Below are positions 1-6,851 of a stretch of DNA of 8,362 bases, piece after piece (within the stretch, counting starts at the first letter, position 1; every line of letters begins with the position of its first letter). The stretch spans positions 1-8,362 of the forward strand of contig JAEOUK010000261.1 in NCBI GenBank assembly GCA_016839385.1, written 5' to 3'. Both the position numbers and the translations under genes were made by a program. Origin of the DNA: Promethearchaeota archaeon. Its GTDB lineage: Archaea; Asgardarchaeota; Lokiarchaeia; Sigynarchaeales; MK-D1. The notes under the pieces were generated by a model. It was not told where the DNA came from. It saw only the letters and a program-made list of their open reading frames with translations, and made no database searches.

Positions 1-542
1 TCGAGGGAATTATATCGCAAAGTGGAAAAACAATAAAAACCGATATGATTCTCCAACAACTTGGAATTATTCCAAACACACAACTTGCAAAAGATTGCGG
101 TTTGAAAACTCAAAAGGGAATAATTGTAAACGAATATATGCAAACATCAAATCCAGATGTGTATGCGGTAGGTGATTGTATCCAATTTGAAGATAAAATT
201 TGGGGAATCATTCCAGCAAGTATGGAACAAGCTAAACAAGCAGTCGCTCATATACTTAAAGAAAATCCTGAACCCTACAAACCATCGATATGGAACACTC
301 GCTTGAAAATTGCAGGTATTGATTTAACTTGTATTGGACTTTCCACCCCTCAAGCTGAGGAAGGGGCTACTTTGTATGAATATAAACGGCAAGATACATA
401 CACATGTCGTAAAGTTCTCATTCGTAATAACGTTCTTACGAATGCAATTTTATTGGGTCCAGGGGCAGATTCAAAATATTTTATGAAAAAGGCTGGAAAA
501 GAAATAGATCCTCATGAACTGGATGAAAAAATCAAAGAATGA
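1..542 (+). CDS. FAD-dependent NAD(P)H oxidoreductase, NADH-rubredoxin reductase/NirB type, C-terminal part (5' partial)
   Basis: The reading frame is open from the left edge (first full codon at 3), so the ATG at 45 is internal. About 179 residues are visible. They begin at the end of the central NAD-binding domain (ILQQLGIIPNT, matching the usual 'vaiGxxPNt' turn, then LAKDCGL and GIIVNEYMQTS) and continue to the FAD-contacting motif DVYAVGDC near residues 52-59 of the fragment. After that comes the small C-terminal domain typical of NADH-rubredoxin reductases and NirB-like flavoproteins (TRLKIAGIDLTCIG, then a strand-rich stretch ending in ILLGPGADSKYFMKKA). Such cytosolic enzymes move electrons from NAD(P)H through FAD to rubredoxin, oxygen, peroxide or a partner protein. 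The acceptor cannot be told because the N-terminal half, with the first FAD motif and any redox-active cysteine, is outside the window. The next gene starts 21 bp downstream on the same strand. Family assignment is firm; exact substrate is unknown. Confidence 0.88.
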   Translation, partial: EGIISQSGKTIKTDMILQQLGIIPNTQLAKDCGLKTQKGIIVNEYMQTSNPDVYAVGDCIQFEDKIWGIIPASMEQAKQAVAHILKENPEPYKPSIWNTRLKIAGIDLTCIGLSTPQAEEGATLYEYKRQDTYTCRKVLIRNNVLTNAILLGPGADSKYFMKKAGKEIDPHELDEKIKE

Positions 543-566
543 CAGCTCTTTTTCTATAAGTTCTTG

Positions 567-1943
567 ATGGTCTATTATTATCGGATGCTTTTTATTTTCA
601 AAGGTATAATTAGGTTTACCTTGTCTCAAAAACGGATCACTAGTGTCGATACCGGACGAGGATTTGGTATAATGCTGATGATTCTTGTCCACCTATTTAC
701 TCATCAAATTGGCAAAGGATTGTCTTCCAATTTTATCCCACTAGTTAAATCCATGCATCCAATATTACTTGGATCTCTTGTTCCGCTTATTATCATGGGG
801 GTATGGGGGTCTGCTTTTACTTTTTTATCTTGTATGGCATTATCGGCAAAAATTTTTCAAACCGATCCAAAAGACAACCGAGCTTTTTTGAAAATAATTA
901 TATCAAGAATAATAGGTGGATTTCTCTTAGTATTATTATATCGAATCATTACTTATATTGCACAAGTGCCTAATACTGAATCAATCTTCAGACAATACGG
1001 TCCCATTCGATTGAATTTTGGTAGTGAAACCTTAGATTCCATAGCAATTGTAGGTGTACTAGTTCCAATAATGCTTATTATATTTCGTAAAATTGGATTA
1101 TCTAAAAAAACCATTTTATTTTCTGCAATAATGATAGGATTTGCTGTTGTGTTTTTATCAATGAGTGATCTCTTCATATTATGGGGTAGAGAACTCGCAA
1201 ATTTCTTTTACACCAAAAATTTAGTATTTTTTGAGCTTTGTGTTTCGAAATTCGTTTATGGAAGATTCAAAATAGCACATACCTTTTCTTTTGGAGTAAT
1301 GGGGGGTCTTCTAGGGTACTATATAGTAAGTGAAGTGCCTGAGAAACGTTTTATGTGGTTTAGCTTCTGTTTTTTCTTTGTCGGATTAACTGTACTTGGA
1401 ATAGCAGCTATCTTTGACTGGTCCTTCTTGTTAGATTTTGCTAGTAATGATGTTCCTTTATATGTCCAGTTCTTTAATTTAGGGGCACAAATCGGATTAT
1501 TTTCGATTTTTAATAAATATCTTGAGATGGGATCTCCTGAACGACGTGAAAGATCAATTCGACGAACAAGATGGCTTCGTAGATTTGGGGTTGTATCATT
1601 ATCGATATTTACTGTGGGGAGATTTCCTTCTGATGGAGTATTTTGGATTTTGGAGAAAATTTTAGGTCCTGCAGTCGATTTCAGTGCTGAAGATCCAGTT
1701 TTAGTTTGGAATATGGCTGAAATTTACTTGTTTATGGGATTAATGATGGGAATTTGGTTTTTAATTCTGATATTATGGGAAAAAATCAGATTCATTATGA
1801 GTGTTGAATGGTTATTAAGTGTTATTTCCTGGCTCTTAAGGTTGAAGAAAACAACCTCATTGTATGCTAAAGAGCGAATCTATGTTTTTACGGAAGTTGG
1901 ATCAACAAAACCCAAAAAAGAAGTTCCTTTAACCACTAAGTAA
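567..1943 (+). CDS. Polytopic membrane protein, HGSNAT/DUF1624-YeiB (DUF418)-like acyltransferase family
   Basis: About 458 residues with roughly ten hydrophobic segments (near residues 32-46, 66-92, 110-132, 157-175, 182-203, 236-254, 262-283, 299-317, 338-352 and 384-404, counted from the TTG at 564). Just before the first membrane span is the family signature: KRITSVDTGRG followed by a hydrophobic run and H43, matching the 'R-x2-S-x-D-x2-RG ... (N/H)' motif of heparan-alpha-glucosaminide acetyltransferase-like and YeiB-like proteins. Near the end, 'IMSVEWLL' resembles the 'GPLEWL' block of the DUF418 C-terminus. Members of this broad class move acyl groups across or at the membrane onto sugars or lipids, but many have no proven activity. 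The start is uncertain: TTG at 564, ATG at 567, ATG at 585 and TTG at 621 are all possible, and none has a clear ribosome site. The gene lies 21-24 bp after the oxidoreductase and is probably co-transcribed with it, although no functional link is obvious. Basic segments at 326-340 and 427-437 suggest cytoplasmic loops. Confidence 0.72.
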   Translation: MVYYYRMLFIFKGIIRFTLSQKRITSVDTGRGFGIMLMILVHLFTHQIGKGLSSNFIPLVKSMHPILLGSLVPLIIMGVWGSAFTFLSCMALSAKIFQTDPKDNRAFLKIIISRIIGGFLLVLLYRIITYIAQVPNTESIFRQYGPIRLNFGSETLDSIAIVGVLVPIMLIIFRKIGLSKKTILFSAIMIGFAVVFLSMSDLFILWGRELANFFYTKNLVFFELCVSKFVYGRFKIAHTFSFGVMGGLLGYYIVSEVPEKRFMWFSFCFFFVGLTVLGIAAIFDWSFLLDFASNDVPLYVQFFNLGAQIGLFSIFNKYLEMGSPERRERSIRRTRWLRRFGVVSLSIFTVGRFPSDGVFWILEKILGPAVDFSAEDPVLVWNMAEIYLFMGLMMGIWFLILILWEKIRFIMSVEWLLSVISWLLRLKKTTSLYAKERIYVFTEVGSTKPKKEVPLTTK

Positions 1944-1971
1944 TTTGAAATTATAAAATAGTCGAGTAAAT

Positions 1972-1989
1972 AAAAAAAATAAGGAAAAA
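1972..1989 (-). terminator. Oligo-T terminator after the MFS gene
   Basis: Just past the MFS stop codon the minus strand reads TTTTTCC followed a few bases later by a run of eight T (1979 down to 1972). There is no strong hairpin. U-tract-only termination like this is the normal archaeal mode, so the assignment rests on position and T content. Confidence 0.55.
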
Positions 1990-1991
1990 TA

Positions 1992-3461
1992 TTAGATTTC
2001 TTGTACATTTTTACGTTTTTTGCCAAAATCTTTCGATTCCCCACTTTTTACTTGCGTTAAACATATCATTGCAAGAATTTCGCAGATAATCGCATACGGC
2101 ATGAGTAAAGCGTATTGCCAACCATATACAGGATTTACATTGAAAATTACTAGATACAAACTAAATACTCCTCCTGCAACTAAGGGAGTTAAAGTATCAC
2201 TCAATTGAGAGAAGAAATAGTATGAACCTGTATAAGTTCCCACTTTGCCTTTAGGTGCTAATTCCCATATTATCACAATTGTGTTGATGTTTATCATTCC
2301 GTAAAAAATACCTATCACTCCAAATACAGAAGCTAAAATCATTAAACTATCGGTTTTGATAAAGATCAAAGCTATTAAACACCCAGTTAATCCTATTAAA
2401 CCTATGAAAATTGTCCGTTTTCTTCCTATCCACTCTGCAATTTTCCCTGTGAATGCTGCTGTGAGAACCATAGTAGCTGGAGCTATCATCAGTGCCAATC
2501 CTGCATTTCCTTCCTCCCAGCCTAAATATTCCGTTGCATATAAGCTGTAAAATGTGTTTAAAGCATTGAATCCGAAGAACCATAGAAATATTACCAACAA
2601 CATCCAAATACCACTTCTGTCTTTATCTCTATATATAGTTGTGATATTTCTAAGCATAGATTCTCTTTCTTCAACCTTCGTTTCTCCGATATATTCGAGT
2701 GTTACAGGATCTGTTGCAATATTATGTTTACTAAATCTCATTATTTTGTCACCAGTGGGAGTTTCTTTTATGGTGAGGAACAAGATTAGTACACCCACCA
2801 TTGTGATAATACCAACTAGGTAGAATCCTCCTGAGCGAGCAGCTTCTTCACCAAAGATCATTCCCGAGATTGACCTAATTCCGAGACCTAGTACCATTGC
2901 TAATGCACCATGAAGATTTATCATTGCATTCCCTGTCGATCGAACCTTTGGATCTGTTAAATCGGGCATTAATGTAACTGCAGGGCTCCGGAAAAATGAC
3001 ATTGCGAAATTAAATATCATAATTAAACTAATCATTCCCCAAAACACTGCAATTCCTGTGTATCCTGAAATTATTCCGATTCCTGCAAATGCAACCATAG
3101 CAATAGTCGAACCAAAAAGGATATAGGGTGTTCGTTTTCCCCATTTAGATCTCGTTCGATCAGATAGAGCTCCAAAGATTGGCAGAAATATTATTGCTAC
3201 AACGTTATCTAGCACCATTACTACTCCAATTAAGAAATCCGAGATAGCACCAATTCCTAATTCTTCAAAAAAATCATCAAGAATCAAAGGCATAGCAAAA
3301 TTATAGTATCCCCAGGCGAGTGAACACGCAAAAAATGCAAAACCAATGAGTAGTGTACGACCCCAAAAAAGTTTACCAGGTCGATTTGGTCTCATTCGAG
3401 GTTGATATTTCCCTCGTTCTTCGACAACAAATTGTGGTTCGTTATTAAATTCATCTGACAT
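1992..3461 (-). CDS. MFS transporter, SLC45/GPH (sugar:cation symporter)-like
   Basis: 489 residues with about twelve membrane spans. The first span contains LAWGYYNFAMPLIL (49-62), as in SLC45/GPH sugar symporters. The cytoplasmic loop after TM2 has a full MFS motif A of the SLC45 form, GALSDRTRSKWGKRTPYI (97-114), with D101. The second half repeats a shorter version, GKIAEWIGRKR (339-349). PDLTDPKVRSTGNA (166-179) is also typical of this group. A 45-residue charged cytoplasmic loop (about 232-280) separates the halves. The likely role is proton- or cation-linked import of a sugar or glycoside; the substrate cannot be read. The start is ATG 3461, preceded at 8 nt by AGGAAGGG. The longer frame to a TTG at 3569 is rejected because the added 36 residues are polar and a TATA box at 3576-3584 would put the transcription start inside it. 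The gene has its own promoter and probable operator and is convergent with the upstream plus-strand operon. Confidence 0.88.
   Translation of the reverse strand: MSDEFNNEPQFVVEERGKYQPRMRPNRPGKLFWGRTLLIGFAFFACSLAWGYYNFAMPLILDDFFEELGIGAISDFLIGVVMVLDNVVAIIFLPIFGALSDRTRSKWGKRTPYILFGSTIAMVAFAGIGIISGYTGIAVFWGMISLIMIFNFAMSFFRSPAVTLMPDLTDPKVRSTGNAMINLHGALAMVLGLGIRSISGMIFGEEAARSGGFYLVGIITMVGVLILFLTIKETPTGDKIMRFSKHNIATDPVTLEYIGETKVEERESMLRNITTIYRDKDRSGIWMLLVIFLWFFGFNALNTFYSLYATEYLGWEEGNAGLALMIAPATMVLTAAFTGKIAEWIGRKRTIFIGLIGLTGCLIALIFIKTDSLMILASVFGVIGIFYGMININTIVIIWELAPKGKVGTYTGSYYFFSQLSDTLTPLVAGGVFSLYLVIFNVNPVYGWQYALLMPYAIICEILAMICLTQVKSGESKDFGKKRKNVQEI
2008..2021 (+). terminator. Oligo-T stretch likely ending the plus-strand operon
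   Basis: On the plus strand, about 65 bp after the acyltransferase-like gene, a T5 run (2008-2012) is followed by a T6 run (2016-2021). Both lie inside the 3' end of the convergent MFS gene, where the minus strand encodes lysine-rich sequence. The two transcripts would therefore overlap by tens of bases. The T-richness may only reflect the lysine codons, so confidence is modest. Confidence 0.35.
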
Positions 3462-3469
3462 GATAGTAT

Positions 3470-3477
3470 CCCTTCCT
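3470..3477 (-). promoter_or_regulatory. Ribosome binding site deciding the MFS start
   Basis: The minus strand reads AGGAAGGG, then 8 nt, then ATG at 3461. No comparable site precedes the TTG at 3569. This favours the 489-residue product over the 525-residue one. Confidence 0.6.
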
Positions 3478-3564
3478 GCTAGTAGAGAATTTGTTGATGT
3501 TCTTAATAAATGTAGGTTTTTTGCATCAGTATATGAACGTGAACTTGAAAACTCGTTTTGATGT

Positions 3565-3577
3565 CGCAATTATTGCG
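3565..3577. promoter_or_regulatory. Perfect 13-bp palindrome, probable operator of the MFS promoter
   Basis: CGCAAT-T-ATTGCG has perfect 6-bp arms around one central base. It abuts the TATA box (two-base overlap) on the downstream side, between the box and the predicted start site. A dimeric helix-turn-helix repressor bound there would block polymerase recruitment. The regulator is not encoded in the window. Alternatively the short arms could arise by chance, although the placement argues against that. Confidence 0.45.
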
Positions 3578-3584
3578 TATAAAG
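3576..3584 (-). promoter_or_regulatory. TATA box of the MFS gene
   Basis: The minus strand reads CTTTATACG, a good archaeal TATA element. The usual ~26 bp from box centre to transcription start puts the start near 3554, giving a leader of roughly 90 nt before the ATG at 3461. The leader length agrees with the presence of a real ribosome site on this gene. Confidence 0.5.
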
Positions 3585-3703
3585 CTTACAAGAAGAAATT
3601 TCCAGAAAATATCTTACTAGATTTTTAAAAATTAAACGAATTAAAAGATGGTGTCTTCACAAATGATCAAAAAGCATTTTTTGAGTATTTCTCCCATCGA
3701 GCT

Positions 3704-3738
3704 AAAAATCACTAAAAATACGAGATGCAAACAAAAAA
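3704..3738 (-). terminator. Oligo-T terminator after the GTPase gene
   Basis: Within about 50 nt after the GTPase stop codon the minus strand has a T6 run (3738-3733) and then two T5 runs (3718-3714 and 3708-3704). Several U-tracts in a row without a hairpin are typical of archaeal termination. Confidence 0.45.
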
Positions 3739-3755
3739 TGTAATAATGTGTTTAA

Positions 3756-4394
3756 TTAAACAGCTGCTGTTAGCGGATCTAACCCAACTACTGATTCATC
3801 ATGTTCTTTTGTTATTTTCATTATCATTTCAGCAGCAGCTTTATTATAAACTCTATATTCTTCTAAATCTTCAGCACAAGTAATGAATACATCTCTTACT
3901 CTTATTCTCCGTTTGAGGAAATAATTTTTAATTACAATTTCCCAGTTTTCTGCTAATTTTAACCCATCATTTTTATCTACAAGGTCAAATTTGTTTAAAC
4001 ACACGTAGACTTCACGCGGGATATGCCTAACCGAACTAAAAAAATCCAATTGTTCATTCAAATTTTGATTCAATGAGAACACAGCTACTACTTGTTTTAC
4101 AATTCTGCTGATCGTAATTATCCCCATTCGAACCACGGCACGTTCCTTATCTCCTCCTGGAGCAAATAATGTATGACTGTGAGATTGATTATCAGAGAAA
4201 TATACTCTATTAGGGTGAATAGTCTTGGTTGTAACCGGTATGTCTTGATCATATGCAGTAGATTCTCCACTAAAGTCGCTCTTTATAACTTTACAGGTTT
4301 TTTTAAGAGATTCATTCTGGCATTCATTTACAAATAATCTGAGCAAGCTGGTTTTTCCAACATTAACATTTCCTAAGAAACCTATGTTCGTCAT
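3756..4394 (-). CDS. Small Ras-like GTPase with non-canonical G3 motif (COG2229-like)
   Basis: 212 residues. A P-loop lies at the very N-terminus, GNVNVGKT (8-15). Candidate switch-I threonines are in PVTTKTIHP (53-61). The G4 box is complete, NKFD (134-137), after a hydrophobic strand, and a G5-like TCAED follows at 172-176. The usual G3 DxxG is replaced by LFAPGGDKER (76-85): the glycine is kept but the magnesium-coordinating aspartate is lost, as in the MglA/COG2229-type branch where 'GTPG' stands at this place. The following segment (VVRMGIITISRIVKQVVAVFSL) aligns with the helix and strand that follow G3 in that branch. There are no membrane spans or lipidation cysteine; the product is expected to be cytosolic. 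It would act as a nucleotide switch, partner unknown. The gene follows methylglyoxal synthase by 82 bp on the same strand and is followed by a good terminator, so it may end that operon. It could also have its own weak promoter. Confidence 0.82.
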   Translation of the reverse strand: MTNIGFLGNVNVGKTSLLRLFVNECQNESLKKTCKVIKSDFSGESTAYDQDIPVTTKTIHPNRVYFSDNQSHSHTLFAPGGDKERAVVRMGIITISRIVKQVVAVFSLNQNLNEQLDFFSSVRHIPREVYVCLNKFDLVDKNDGLKLAENWEIVIKNYFLKRRIRVRDVFITCAEDLEEYRVYNKAAAEMIMKITKEHDESVVGLDPLTAAV

Positions 4395-4407
4395 ATGTTC
4401 TCAACTG

Positions 4408-4418
4408 ATTATAATTAA
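4408..4418 (-). promoter_or_regulatory. Weak TATA-like element before the GTPase gene
   Basis: The minus strand reads ATTAATTATAAT about 15-25 nt before the GTPase ATG. The predicted start would fall at or a few bases inside the coding sequence, so the spacing is slightly too short for a leaderless message. Read-through from the methylglyoxal synthase gene is an equally good explanation. Confidence 0.22.
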
Positions 4419-4476
4419 TGCATTTCAGTTATTTCGAACCTTAAAAGCCAAATAATATCGGGATGATATGATCAAT

Positions 4477-4857
4477 TTAGTTTTCTTTAAGAGCTTTTAT
4501 GATCAAATGAGCTGTAGTATTATTCAATGCAATGGGAACATCTTTAATAACACAAATTCGGATTAGGCTGTTAATATCTACTTCATGACCGAATGGAGTT
4601 TCCATATCGATGAAGAAAAATAATACTTTAATCTCTCCATCCAGAACTCTATTTGCTATGCGAATATCTCCTCCATCCGGACCATGATCTAGTTTTTCAA
4701 CTTTTAATTTGGTTGTTCTGGATTCAATCACACGGGCAGTTCCATCTGTAGCAATTAGGGAATAGTTTGATAAAAAGTCTTCATGTTCTAAAGCAAACGA
4801 ACAAATTTCCTCTTTTTTCGCATTGTGAGCGATTAAAGCAATTTTCTGTCCTCTCAT
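4477..4857 (-). CDS. mgsA: Methylglyoxal synthase
   Basis: 126 residues, shorter than the ~150 of the E. coli enzyme but covering the whole MGS fold. The enzyme converts dihydroxyacetone phosphate to methylglyoxal and phosphate, bypassing lower glycolysis when phosphate is limiting. Family residues by eye: H11 (KIALIAHN, E. coli H19), T37 and T40 of the phosphate loop (ATDGTA), the GPDGGD motif with the catalytic base D64 (E. coli D71), D84 (FFIDM; D91), H91 (H98) and D94 (D101). Two oddities: the residue after H11 is N12 where E. coli has D20, and the phosphate loop reads ATDGTA rather than ATGTTG, closer to the related MGS-like domain of carbamoyl-phosphate synthase. The catalytic base is intact, so activity is likely. 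Cytosolic, no signal peptide. The gene has its own TATA box at a spacing that fits a leaderless transcript, and it has no ribosome site. Confidence 0.87.
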   Translation of the reverse strand: MRGQKIALIAHNAKKEEICSFALEHEDFLSNYSLIATDGTARVIESRTTKLKVEKLDHGPDGGDIRIANRVLDGEIKVLFFFIDMETPFGHEVDINSLIRICVIKDVPIALNNTTAHLIIKALKEN

Positions 4858-4877
4858 GAGCTTGGATAGTAATAATT

Positions 4878-4886
4878 GTATAAAAG
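4878..4886 (-). promoter_or_regulatory. TATA box of mgsA, leaderless-type spacing
   Basis: The minus strand reads CTTTTATAC, centred about 25 nt before the mgsA ATG at 4857. The archaeal TATA-to-start distance puts transcription initiation at or next to the ATG. This agrees with the absence of any purine-rich ribosome site there and predicts a leaderless mRNA. Confidence 0.5.
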
Positions 4887-4921
4887 TGTGTGTTTTGGAG
4901 AAGTTCTAGAATTGAATTTTG

Positions 4922-6841
4922 TTAGGGTTCATACACATTTTGAACCTCTTTTATTACTAGCCCTACTAAATCCTGGACTCTACTGACTGGATGAAACACT
5001 GCTCCTAATGCCATAAGTTCTTGAAAATCTTTGGTATTAAGGTATGATCTATGACCTCCTATGAAGAATCCAACAAGCTTATTTCCCATTTTAAGAATTT
5101 CCACAATATCGTGATATGCAATTTCCCAATTTTGGATTTCAAAATCTGTGATTAGAAGAACCAATGAATTTCGTTCCCCTTTCCTACACATGCCCTTAAT
5201 GTCATATATTGGTAGTTCTGTTCCTTCTCCTTGATAGTGCAATAAAGTCTTTTCGATTAATCTTGGATCGGTTGTCCAAGCTTGTTTAAAAATTGTTTCA
5301 CTAAAATTAATTGCTGCAATTTTAATTCCTTTCTTAACTCCGTATTGTAAAGCTGCAAATGAAGCCACCATTGCAAGGTGAAACGGACTTTTGTTCATTT
5401 TTCCTTTATCAAAGGACCAATCCATAGATCCCGATGAATCTACTACTATCATCATATCTGGAACACTTTTTTCTATCTCAATGCCTGGTCCTTCTCTGTA
5501 AATCCATTTTCTTGTAGTGATATTAGGAATAACCTTGGGAGATACGAGCATTGATTGCACAATATCGAGTTTTTCTAGAGGATCTCCTATTACCCATGGT
5601 TCAATTCCAATTGGAATTGCTCCACTTGGTTTTTTTGTTACAATCTTAAATTCAACAAGATCTTTTGAAATTCCTCTATAATATGTTGCAGCTACATCCT
5701 GTTTCGGAACGAAACCCATTACATTATTTACTTTAACGAAATCCAAAATTGACATTTCATTGGCTAGTTCCTCCGCTGTTTTTACATCATCTACATCAGG
5801 TTCTTCTTTCTTCCATTTATTAGTATTTTGTGGATATTTTGGACCCATTTTAATCTCTAAAGGATTTCCCTCTATGAATTGAACATCCAAAGGAATTTGG
5901 TATGGATATTGACTACCTTCAATACCAGGAGTGGTTATTTCTCCCTTATATTCTTCAAGTTTTACTTTTATTGTTGCTTTGGGAAAATCCTCATCAATTA
6001 TATCCTTAAGCAATTTTGCTATTTTCTTAATTTTTTTTTCCCAAAGAGATTCATCCTCAAAATCTTTCATAATAATTTCTACAATATCTTCTGCACGGGA
6101 AGTAATTTCTATATATTGTTCACTCGGCAAATTTAAATCAATATTCCACATCAATTCATAACATTTGATGAGAATCTTGTAGAAATTACTATGTTCATTT
6201 TCTTCTTTGGATTTCCCAACTGAATCACTCATTTTTAGAGTCTCTCTCAATTGAAATTCCATTTCTTTGGGTTTTGAACGAAATAATTTCATATCTACAA
6301 TGAGATCAGCAAAAAAATTCACTACTATTGGGCTTAGTCGTTCGTGAACATGTCTCATAGCAGCTTTTATTAATCTCGCATTGGTCAACGCGTCGTATGG
6401 GCACACTACATAGTGGCTTATTTCATGGAGTGATAGTACATTGTAGAAATCAAATAATTTTGAATCAGTTAATCCAGTTGGTGCATTTGATAAATTCAAT
6501 ACAGCTGCCCAAGATTCCAAATCAACGAAAAAACCGATGATTTTTGATTTATCGAAAGCAAAAGTAGGATCAGGAATTGCTGGAGTGTGAAAATGGATCA
6601 TAGCTTCATTCCATGCATCTCTTCCAACTAATAAACAATTCTCATCGGTTTCTGATAGCGTTAAATCAAGATTATCATTAAAATAATCATCGATTTCAGA
6701 ATAATTAATGAATTTTGCTTCATCTCTATATGGAGATTTCGATTTTTTATTTCTACCAAAATATGGCGAATAACGCCTTTTTTTCGGTTTCTTGCTTGAA
6801 ATTGAGGGGCTTCTTTTTCTAGCTCGTTTTCTTTCCTCCAT
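4922..6841 (-). CDS. HExxH metallopeptidase-like domain fused to a C-terminal VWA domain (MoxR-partner protein)
   Basis: 639 residues, cytosolic, no signal or membrane span. Residues 1-38 are very basic (KR- and S-rich). A zincin-like motif, LHEISH (138-143), is followed after a helix by VNFFADLIVDMKL (174-186). The HExxH plus 'NxxADxxxD' pattern resembles the N-terminal domain of DUF2201 'metallopeptidase-VWA' proteins, where an Asp in the second motif is thought to be a metal ligand. A charged helical middle (200-290) and a region of unknown fold (290-455) follow. The C-terminal VWA domain has a complete MIDAS: D468-S470-S472 (VVDSSGSM), T541 (GEGTELP) and D566 (LLITDFE). Such proteins pair with MoxR AAA+ ATPases as substrate adaptors or remodelling partners. 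The gene starts 10 bp after the AAA+ stop codon, with GGAGG 5 nt before the ATG, so the two are translationally coupled. The VWA assignment is firm; proteolytic activity is inferred from motifs only. Confidence 0.82.
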   Translation of the reverse strand: MEERKRARKRSPSISSKKPKKRRYSPYFGRNKKSKSPYRDEAKFINYSEIDDYFNDNLDLTLSETDENCLLVGRDAWNEAMIHFHTPAIPDPTFAFDKSKIIGFFVDLESWAAVLNLSNAPTGLTDSKLFDFYNVLSLHEISHYVVCPYDALTNARLIKAAMRHVHERLSPIVVNFFADLIVDMKLFRSKPKEMEFQLRETLKMSDSVGKSKEENEHSNFYKILIKCYELMWNIDLNLPSEQYIEITSRAEDIVEIIMKDFEDESLWEKKIKKIAKLLKDIIDEDFPKATIKVKLEEYKGEITTPGIEGSQYPYQIPLDVQFIEGNPLEIKMGPKYPQNTNKWKKEEPDVDDVKTAEELANEMSILDFVKVNNVMGFVPKQDVAATYYRGISKDLVEFKIVTKKPSGAIPIGIEPWVIGDPLEKLDIVQSMLVSPKVIPNITTRKWIYREGPGIEIEKSVPDMMIVVDSSGSMDWSFDKGKMNKSPFHLAMVASFAALQYGVKKGIKIAAINFSETIFKQAWTTDPRLIEKTLLHYQGEGTELPIYDIKGMCRKGERNSLVLLITDFEIQNWEIAYHDIVEILKMGNKLVGFFIGGHRSYLNTKDFQELMALGAVFHPVSRVQDLVGLVIKEVQNVYEP

Positions 6842-6846
6842 ATTAT

Positions 6847-6851
6847 CCTCC
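6847..6851 (-). promoter_or_regulatory. Strong ribosome binding site of the HExxH/VWA gene
   Basis: GGAGG on the minus strand comes directly after the TGA stop of the AAA+ gene and 5 nt before the ATG at 6841. The position fixes the start codon and points to re-initiation, giving matched amounts of the two proteins. Confidence 0.7.

Larger units (their letters stand above)
3462..3755. other. 294-bp intergenic region between the GTPase and MFS genes
   Basis: In minus-strand order this holds the oligo-T tail of the GTPase gene (3704-3738), an AT-rich stretch with no recognised function, the MFS TATA box (3576-3584), the palindrome (3565-3577), an untranslated leader and the MFS ribosome site (3470-3477). 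On the plus strand one frame, interrupted by a single TAA at 3626-3628, stays open from an ATG at 3497 to TAA at 3713-3715. Its distal part looks protein-like (…DGVFTNDQKAFFEYFSHR…), but there is no ribosome site and the 5' part overlaps the promoter. It may be a gene remnant or chance. Confidence 0.5.

Noticed and set aside
471..692. 73-codon minus-strand frame across the oxidoreductase/acyltransferase junction
   Set aside because: Antisense to two well-supported genes, low-complexity composition, no ribosome site.
3462..3569. Longer MFS reading frame starting at TTG 3569
   Set aside because: The added 36 residues are polar and unlike the family, the strong ribosome site precedes the ATG at 3461, and the TATA box places the transcript start near 3554, inside the extension.
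5879..6161. Two overlapping plus-strand frames rich in F, I and S that look like membrane segments
   Set aside because: Their apparent hydrophobicity comes from the complement of lysine- and glutamate-rich helices of the VWA protein; both are antisense shadows.
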